Program-made: the position numbers and the translations under genes | Source: Ambrosia x helenae | Taxonomy: Eukaryota; Streptophyta; Magnoliopsida; Asterales; Asteraceae | Direction of reading: 5' to 3' | Length of the DNA stretch: 64,000 bases | Assembly: GCA_030844895.1 (NCBI GenBank) | Contig: CM061225.1 | Location: forward strand, 98,433,188 to 98,497,187 | Part shown: piece after piece, positions 56,866 to 64,000 of the stretch | How positions within the stretch are numbered: position 1 is the first letter of the stretch | Layout of the letters: every line of letters starts with the position of its first letter | The notes under the pieces: generated by a model | Database searches by the model: none | Told to the model about the DNA's origin: nothing | The model's input: only the letters and a program-made list of their open reading frames with translations

Positions 56866-57356
56866 TTGTAGTGTATGCCCCCAATCCAAACCCTCCCACT
56901 CCCTTTAGTCTTATTGTGTGGGCTTCTTAAGGACGTTTTTGAGGTGGGAGGTTTAGCTCTGCCTCCTTAATATGCGTCTCATCTTTTTAGATGTATTTTT
57001 TTAACGGCCAACAAACGATGTGTCAACTACTTGGAATACCCGCATGTCTTTGGGTGAAGACCGTTGAACATGAAAGGTATTAAGTTACTGGATTTAAGAA
57101 ATCAAATAGGTATTAAACACTTTTCATTAAATTCTCTATGATTGAAGATGTGACTCGAACGCTACATTATTTTTGTAGAGCATATATATGATGCGATATG
57201 CATGCGTATGCTTAGAAGCTACATGACTTTGTAATGTGCAAATATTTAATATTTAATGCATACATACACATATATAGGTAGGTTTTGTCATTGTTGAAAT
57301 AAAATATTAATTAAAGACTTTATAGTCAACAAATACCTAGATATTAATTAAGTAAA

Positions 57357-57691
57357 GGGAAAATCACGGAACTACTCATTGACCGACCCTTTTCACCAAA
57401 ATACCCACCTCAACCGTTTTTGGAGAGTCGTTTTCCGAATCCCGAGACGTCTCCGTAAGACTTTAGTGATGGACCACTAACCGATCGTCACGCGTAAACA
57501 AAATAATAAAAAACCTTACACAGGCACGGTGGAGACGTCACAGAGACGTCTCCGGGGACGAAGAATTTAAGGAGAGAGAGAGAGAGACCTCACGGAGAGG
57601 CCTCGGGATCTGGGAACCATCTCTTCAAAGACGGTTAGGGTGGGTATTTCGGTGAAAAGGGTCGGTCAATAGGTATTTCTGTGATTTTCCC
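57357..57691. mobile_element. MULE-type MITE (335 bp)
   Basis: Inverted termini of about 60 bp begin GGGAAAATCACGGAACTAC on the left and, inverted, GGGAAAATCACAGAAATAC on the right. The flanks TTAAGTAAA and TTAATTAAA (57348-57356 and 57692-57700) match at 8 of 9 positions. Confidence 0.8.
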
Positions 57692-57700
57692 TTAATTAAA

Positions 57701-58299
57701 ATAAAGGAGTTGCCGTTCTAAGAGGTAACATCACAAAACATCTTAGTCCTGCACTAATAGACAAAATGAAGTTTGGACTAGTGAGATACCACACATGACC
57801 GAAGGTAGAGCATCTCTAACCATAACCAATCAAACCTGTATTGACCAAACCCATCCCACCGGACTTGGACCCTTGTTGAAGGAGATGACATGGACACTGT
57901 CCAGTTTTGTGCACCGGACGTGTCCAGTTGAACAATGGTGGGCCAAAATAATACTATACCATTTAAATTAAAATAACAGTTTTAATTTAGTTTAAAAAAA
58001 CTTACGATTGTTTAAATTTAGAACATAAATATATAAATTAAAAATAACATAAATAAAATAAACAAATATATAAATAAAAACAACATAAATTAAAAAAAAG
58101 TACATAAGTAAACCTAAACAAACTAGATAATTGAACTTAAAAAATCTAAATAACTAAACTTAAACAGATTACATAATTAACCTAATGATCAACCCCCAAA
58201 CTGTCGGAGGTTGAATCCGGCTGCACGATTGGATGCAAATGAGGATGGTTTCTTAGTAATTGCTAGACGAGATGTGAGTAAACCGTCTATTGCACTACA
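57701..58299. other. intergenic, nothing firm
   Basis: Around 57790-57960 there is balanced-GC sequence that may be an old PIF-like element housing the pseudogene to its right, but no termini were identified. Confidence 0.35.
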
Positions 58300-58579
58300 A
58301 CTGGTATTCATGAAGGGCCTCAGCAGTGGCTTCGGCCTCGACGTCACGAGCAATCACGACATCGAAGAGACGGATAAATGTGGAGGCCTTCGTTCTCAAA
58401 ATCCAAAACCTTGAAACAACTTGCTTCGAAGAACGATTAGTTTCACCTACACGTTAACGGAATTCTTGAAATAGTGCCTCGACAAACGATACAACTCCTG
58501 CTAGTATGTTCTTGGAGAAGTGAATCCAAGAGGTGACTAAAGTTGTATCTTCATCTTCACTCCAAGGCCTTCTTGCCAT
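58300..58579 (-). pseudogene. SANT/trihelix-like gene fragment (PIF/Harbinger-associated type)
   Basis: The minus strand reads MARRPWSEDEDTTLVTSWIH at 58579, the first helix region of SANT/Myb-like proteins that accompany plant PIF/Harbinger transposases. After a stop at 58454 it continues with NRSSKQVVSRFWIL, matching the usual second half. Stops and shifts break it. Confidence 0.55.
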
Positions 58580-58639
58580 TTTTAGTTTCTGAGTTGATAA
58601 GTGCAAATGTTGATTGAATTTATTACCAGTAAACAAATA

Positions 58640-59018
58640 GTCGATATAAAAGTAGCCGTTAAAAAAGAAGTCGTTTGAAAAAAATAGCCCTTGGAAAGTG
58701 TTAATATTTTTTTATTATTTAATTTTGAACTAGTATTAAGCGCCCCGAGTTGCTGCTTAGATCATAAAACCATACCAAATAGCATAAATGGCATATTGTT
58801 GCTAGTGACCAATAACACTCAAAAACTCATAATGGAATAAAAACGAAAAAAATAAAACTGAGTGAAATGTAGAAGATGAAAAACTATTAGGGTTAGGTAA
58901 AAAAAACAAAAAAAAACAAAGTTTGGCTCAACCTACAATGCATGATGTACAACCCTTTCAATCACAAAACATTTGTTAAACATGATGTACAACATCATGA
59001 AGCAAAACCCACTTGTAA

Positions 59019-59063
<45 letters not shown>

Positions 59064-59230
59064 TTAAATAAATATACTAGATAACGGAGTTGTAAAAATA
59101 ATTACCAGTAATTGATAAACAAATAAATAATAAATAATAAATTGTTAATAGATTAAAATAAAAGGAAAAGTAGATAGTGAGGTGTTTTAAAAGGGTGGTG
59201 ATATTTAAACCCCCCAGCTTCTATTTAAAC
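58640..59230. other. intergenic with an (AT)n microsatellite
   Basis: AT-rich, with (AT)n at about 59022-59055. No gene is seen. Confidence 0.5.
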
Positions 59231-59276
59231 CCCCTCCAAGCGCCTCGCTTAGGCCTAAGCGAGGCGCTTGGAGGGG
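59231..59276. repeat. 46-bp perfect palindrome with no spacer
   Basis: The left arm 59231-59253 (CCCCTCCAAGCGCC...CTTAGG) is exactly the reverse complement of 59254-59276. The palindrome was about 50 bp before the LTR element inserted, since the bases beyond the element (61541-61542) pair with 59230 and 59229. Confidence 0.95.
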
Positions 59277-60403
59277 TGATGTGTTGTCAAATGCATCACA
59301 TTTATATATTAGTTTTGTATAGTTTTTAATCATTTAACGTTCGTAAATATCGTGTCTTAGATACTTATTTGTGTCTTGGTGTTAAGCAGGTGTTCGTGGG
59401 CTAAAACGAGATAAAAAGAGTCTAATTGGAGGTGAAACGAGTGCACAGATGAATAAGGAATAAAAAGAAAATAAAATATGTCAGATCACTTATTCATGCC
59501 CCGCGAATAACTGAATTGGGTTGCAAAATGACTATACTGCCCTTAATGAATCCAGCTATTTACCCTTGCTACCCTCGCGAAGTTATGACTTATTCATGCC
59601 ACGCGAATAAGTCAGGGAGTTATTCATGGGGTCGCGAATAACTCTTCAGCCCATAAAAAGCCCATTTTCGCAATCAAAACCTAATCAGCCATTTAGGGAG
59701 GTAATTTTCGACTTCCAGAGCTTCTAAGGGACGATTTTGAAGACTTTTTGCAGTTCCATTCATTCCGGTTGATGCCAGAGCAATCCAGAACAAGTTTTGA
59801 AGCCGAAATCATGAATATGTGCGGCTAATCCTTTCGCGGTTCTCCCCGGGTGAACGATTTGGGTATTTTATCATTTGTTTTCTGTTTGATACTTGCTATT
59901 TGGATCAGATTTTGTGAACACTTTAAAGTTCTTTGCGTCTGATTGTATGTTTGACTAATCTAGACAGTTTGGTTAATTAATATTATTGCATTTTGTTATC
60001 GTATCTTGGTTTTCTTGCACTAGGATTAATTTAACTTTGCAATTAATGTTATGATAGCTGAATTGGGTCGAACAACTTAAACAAAGTCATGTCTATGTGA
60101 TTTCCTAGATAGGGTATTAACAGAATTCATTTAATAATTACCGAATCAGAAACCCAGAGTGACCGTTTTCTTTATATTATTGTTTTTAATCAACCTTTAA
60201 TCAATCTTTTCTTGCAAGCAAAGCAGCACCTTAGTTTAATCTTCATGATTTTATTGGTTTTTCTATTATTATAATTAAAAATTGCTATTAACACTGACCA
60301 CAAACTCCCTAAGGTTCGACAACCCTACTTCCTATACTGCAGTCAGTTGTAGCTAAGGAGTAGTTTTTATTTAGTTTTTGATTAGCACTTCGACACGCGA
60401 TCA
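59277..60403 (+). repeat. 5' LTR of the gypsy-type element (1127 bp)
   Basis: Ends CACGCGATCA three bases before the primer-binding site. Its second half is ~80% like 60973-61535. Confidence 0.85.
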
Positions 60404-60571
60404 AAATGGCGCCGTTGCCGGGGAGTTCGTGCGCTTAGTGTTTTTGGCTTTATTATTATTTTTTTTAATAAAAAAAACCAAAAATACATTTTTTTCTTGT
60501 CTTGTATTTTTCTCTATTTTGTTTAGTACTACGCTGGGTATGTTAGTTGTTGCAGGCAAATTGAATTCAGA

Positions 60572-61006
60572 ATGAACTGGGTGGATTATGATGCATGTGG
60601 GTGCTGCGAGAGCCCATATCATGTGATGCAAGATTGTCCAATTGCCCGTCAAAGAGTTGCAGCATATAATGCACGAAAAGATCGTATTATCTTTGGGCTA
60701 GAAAAACCTGAAAGCTCACACCTATCATCCTCTTATTATTGGCCACAATATCAGAACTTTCAGCAAAGATACTACAAGCCAAACATCTACCAATCCAGGA
60801 AACAAACTACATGTTACTACACGAATCCCGATCCAATTGTTAATGGAGGCCAGAGTGTTGACTATGATTATCAACCGCAACAGAACAGTGAAGAGGGAAG
60901 CAATGCTCAACTGAATGCGATCTTAGAGGCCATAAAGGTTGTTCATGAAGATGCAAGGCTAATCATCTTGCAGTTTCTCCGGGTGAAAGATTCGGTTATT
61001 TTGTAA
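60572..61006 (+). pseudogene. gag zinc-knuckle remnant
   Basis: The 144-residue frame begins MNWVDYDACGCCESPYHVMQ and contains a CX2CX4HX4C knuckle (CGCCESPYHVMQDC), then Tyr/Gln-rich sequence. The last residues run into the truncated LTR. The gag body, protease and pol are missing. Confidence 0.6.
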
Positions 61007-61535
61007 GGACTTTTCTGTTTTGAACTATGTTTTAGGACCAGGTTTCATGAACATACTTATGTGTCTTTGAATCTAGTTGTATGTTTGACTTATTTGAACA
61101 GTTTGACTGATTTTCACAATTACAATTCATTATCGTTTCTTGGTTTTCTTGCACTAGGAATAATTTAACTTTGTGATTTGTGTTTAGATGTTGAATTGGG
61201 TTGAACAATTTAAACAGAGTCATGTCTATGTGATTGCCTAGCTAGGTTAATTCAGATTGTCTTTACAGTTACCGAATCAGAAACCCGGAGTGACCGTTTT
61301 TCCATATTATTGTCTTTTATAAACTCTATTATCAAACCGTTTTGCAGCACTGCAGCACTTTTACATTAAACTTCATAAAATTACTTTAGTTAATCTTAAT
61401 TTAATTAGAAATTAGTAACTTAGCACTTTCCACAAACTCCCCGAGGTTCGACAACCCTACTTCCTATACTGCAGTCAGTTGTAGCTAAGGAGTAGTTTTT
61501 AAAATAGTTTTTGATTAGCACTTCGACACGCGATC
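60973..61535 (+). repeat. 3' LTR of the gypsy-type element, 5'-truncated
   Basis: Corresponds to about 59840-60403 of the left LTR. Confidence 0.85.
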
Positions 61536-61744
61536 AAGGGGGTAATTTATTTTGGTAGTTTTTTGATGTTTTGAGTTGTTTTTTTTTTAATTTAATAATT
61601 ATAAAAAGTTTAAAAAAAATTAAAAAACAAAGTAATAACCCTCAACATTGTCATTGACTTAAACTTGACATCATCAACCACGTAAAGTCAATGAATGCGG
61701 TATGCGCGTTAAATTTCATTAAATGCGGCAACACAGGCAAGTCC

Positions 61745-64000
61745 TCGTCTGATAACAACTGAAAAGTAGCCGGTGCAAGTTATGTTGTAGCTTCCAAAAC
61801 CAATCGGCCCCGTTGTTGCTCATATGTTATTATCTCTTCTCTTATTCTCTGTTTCTCTAGTTCTCGATCGATTATTGCTCTCATATCATGGATCAGAGAT
61901 ATTCAAGCTAATTAAACTCATATCTCAAGCCGGTGCAAGTTATGTTGTAGCATCCTTGATCATCTTCTTGTTCAACACACACCAGATTTTTCATCACAGT
62001 TTCCAACCACTAATACCAGATTGATGATACTCAATTTCGGTTGATATAGAGTATATCAGAGAAAGATTTAGTTGAAAGTGGATACAATGGATCAGAGAGA
62101 TTTAAGCTAATTAAACTCATATCTCAAGCTGGTGCAAGTTATGAAATGACACATGCAGAATGTAATGTCATGCACAATGTGATTTGTATTAATGGCAAAG
62201 TGATTTGTAAGGGAAGAAGAAGAGAATGTTATATATGTTTACCTTCCCATGGAAACTCTGAAGACCTTAACGGAGGTTTCCTAGAGGGTCATTGGTCTTC
62301 AGAGTTTCCAACCCCTAATACATTCATCAAAGGATATTCATGTGAGAATGATTTCGTACAAGATTCCTATGCAAGCAAGTCAAATTCAGTTGTTAGACCG
62401 ATCAGAGATATGATTGCCAGTGAGATTGATAACTGGACAGGTTAGCCAGGTGTTTGTCAAAAAGGTAGAGCACACCACTAGAGCAAAAAGTTGTGTGTAT
62501 GAATAGTGACCCTCTGGCAAACCGGCCATTAATCGGTTTTATTTAGCGTAAAAAGTTCATTGTACATATACCTCCTTATCTAAAAACAAATCACATCATT
62601 GTAGAGGTGTATAGGTTACTCATTACCGTTGGACGTTGAAGGTAAACATGGACAGTGAGAAGTGAGATTGATAACTTCTCTATGGAAGTTGCTAAAATAG
62701 TTAAACAAAAGCTGAAATTGAACAGTTATTTGGCAATATACTTGAAATCAATGGGAAGATAAACAATCCTCATCCACAGTGTTCTTACCTATGAGTTTAA
62801 TTAGCTTGAATCTCTCTGATCCATGGTATCCACTTTCAGAATCTGAAGAGAAGCTATCATCTCAGAGAGATATCTGTCAAGTCCAAATATTGCAAGTCTA
62901 AATCATTGTACGATGTCTTTTTCAGAGGACCTCGACTCTTGAGATGTTGCAGGTGTTTGAAAAGTTTGAACTGAAATTGAACTTTTCATGCAAGCAAGTA
63001 AAATTCAGTTGTTTTACTAATTTCATAGTCTTGATACTTTTAACAATCGAATCGGCGCTAAACAATAGAAAGTCATTACAAATATTGCTAGAGGGTCACT
63101 ATTCACATATAAAGAACATTAATCGGTTTCATCTTTGTTTTCTTGAGTTCAACTTTCCATGATCTACCTTTATCATCTCAGAGAGATATCTGTCAACGAT
63201 GGAAGGGAACCCGAAACAATAAAAAGTAATTACAAAGAAGATGATCAAAGATGCTACAACATAACTTGCACCGGCTTGAGATATGAGTTTAATTAGCTTG
63301 AATCTCTCTGATCCATGGTATCCGGTTGTTTTCAGGTTGTCTTCATCGTTGACCGCTATCTCTCGGATAACAACTGAAAAGTTGTCTCATTAATTCCAAT
63401 TCCACCGGTGCAATCAGAATCTGAAGAGAAGCTATCATCTCAGAGAGATATCTGTCAACGATGATGGCGCAGAGGTTAGCGGTAACTTTAAATTTTGAAT
63501 GATCGTCGGTTTGCTCTCTATATACCAATCAACAGTAGCGATCATTACAGTTATTTGGAATGTTTCTGATCATTGTCAGAGGGTCACTATTCATACATAA
63601 TGAGCATAATCAAACAAGGGTTGTTATCGGAGAGATAACGGAAAACGATGAAGGCAACCTGAAACGACATGAACATTTATAACCTTTCTGTACCTGTGGC
63701 CAAAAGAACCTGATAAAGGCTGTACACGAGTATAATCAAACAAGGGTTGCCCGGAGTTTGATTAGCTTGAATCTCTCTGATCCATGGTATCCACTAACCG
63801 TAGCGATCATTACAGTTATTTGGACTGTTGCTAAATTAGTTAAACAAAAGCTTAAATTATACAGTTATTTGGAATATTATTGATTATTACAGTGAGATTG
63901 ATAACTTCTCTATGGAAGTAACAAATTCAAAACAGAGGTAGGTTTGCCAGAGGGTCACTATTCATACATAAAGAGTATAATCGTGATGTGATGGATTTTT
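61745..64000. repeat. mosaic of short shuffled modules (runs off the window)
   Basis: At least six modules of 20-70 bp recur in changing order and orientation. Examples: GGCTTGAGATATGAGTTTAA/its inverse (61905, 62110, 62793, 63277, 63750), GTGAGATTGATAACTTCTCT (62658, 63892), CTCAGAGAGATATCTGTCAA (62862, 63178, 63440), AGAGGGTCACTATTCA (63091, 63578, 63949; inverted 62493) and ATGCAAGCAAGT.AAATTCAG (62371, 62989). No termini, tail or protein was recognised, and frames across it are not conserved. Confidence 0.75.

Larger units (their letters stand above)
47967..56873 (-). mobile_element. CACTA (En/Spm) transposon, apparently coding-complete
   Basis: The ends are CACTACAAGGAAGTCGACC and ...GGTCGAATTTCTTGTAGTG, with a perfect 3-bp duplication TAT (47964-47966 and 56874-56876). 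Both ends carry many TTTAGCGGC/GCCGCTAAA words (47980-48265 and 56140-56865). The minus strand carries a TNP2-type transposase (51172-54697) and a TNPA-like gene (48531-50996), both open with consistent splice sites. This is the best candidate for an autonomous element in the window. Confidence 0.92.
47691..56910. mobile_element. PIF/Harbinger-like MITE split by the CACTA element
   Basis: The left part (47691-47966) begins AGGGGGGTGGGGGCGAGGG after TTA. The right part (56874-56910) ends CCCTCCCACTCCCTTTAGTC before TTA. Together they would make a ~310-bp MITE. The left terminus is imperfect. Confidence 0.4.
59277..61535 (+). mobile_element. gypsy-type LTR element, internally deleted
   Basis: The target duplication AGGGG is perfect (59272-59276 and 61536-61540). 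The left LTR is 59277-60403 (TGATGTG...GCGATCA). A primer-binding site TGGCGCCGTTGCCGGGGA at 60407-60424 is the tRNA-Asp-type site used by Athila/Tat-like gypsy elements. The 570-bp interior keeps only a zinc-knuckle ORF. The right LTR lacks its first ~560 bp, so one deletion removed pol and half an LTR. Confidence 0.88.

Noticed and set aside
60407..61006. Complete gag gene
   Set aside because: Only a zinc knuckle and low-complexity tail remain, and the frame ends inside the truncated LTR.
1..64000. Organellar insertions, pararetrovirus remnants, rRNA or 5S genes
   Set aside because: I looked for recognisable stretches of each and saw none, though short diverged pieces could be missed by eye.

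Overview
This 64 kb window is nuclear DNA of a flowering plant. It is AT-rich and packed with nested transposons, and it shows spliced GT-AG introns, no operons and no rRNA or tRNA genes. The mix of CACTA, Mutator-like (MULE), PIF/Harbinger, hAT, Helitron, SINE, copia and gypsy-type sequence fits a large eudicot genome. Asteraceae is my best guess, but it rests on the general look of the repeats and not on a diagnostic gene.

Layout. (1) 0.3-8 kb: a SINE, then a possible hAT-type element (698-8034) holding a MULE with a perfect 9-bp target duplication and a minus-strand non-autonomous LTR element, whose 5' LTR is itself split by a 3.8 kb Helitron. (2) 8.6-9.05 kb: a two-exon gene for a 45-aa secreted peptide precursor. 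(3) 9.3-19.3 kb: short non-autonomous DNA elements, a Helitron 3' end, a nested 402-bp tandem duplication and a ~1.17 kb tandem repeat. (4) 19.9-20.7 kb: a second secreted-peptide gene with a SINE and two nested MITEs in its intron. (5) 21.3-26.2 kb: an old CACTA element with another CACTA end inside it. (6) 27.5-36.6 kb: two copia 3' ends, inverted Helitron copies, a hairpin minisatellite and a copia deletion derivative. (7) 36.7-45.2 kb: an 8.4 kb MULE with ~0.9 kb terminal inverted repeats, a MURA-type transposase, a Ulp1-like protease that has lost its active-site residues, and small accessory ORFs. (8) 46.2-46.9 kb: a third secreted-peptide gene. (9) 48.0-56.9 kb: an 8.9 kb CACTA element with two complete, well-spliced genes (TNP2-type transposase of 1113 aa and TNPA-like protein of 376 aa). 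(10) 57-64 kb: a MULE-MITE, a SANT-like pseudogene, a gypsy-type LTR element inserted at the edge of a perfect palindrome, and a mosaic of shuffled short modules up to the window end.

The only host-like genes I can support are the three small secreted-protein genes. All lie on the minus strand and share exon structure, intron phase, leader and upstream sequence. They look like a local gene family pushed apart by transposons, and they are the best candidate here for an undescribed system. The CACTA element looks capable of coding for its own movement. The MULE is nearly so, with one single-base frameshift in each of its two main genes.

All calls come from reading the sequence. No database search, splice predictor or expression data were available.
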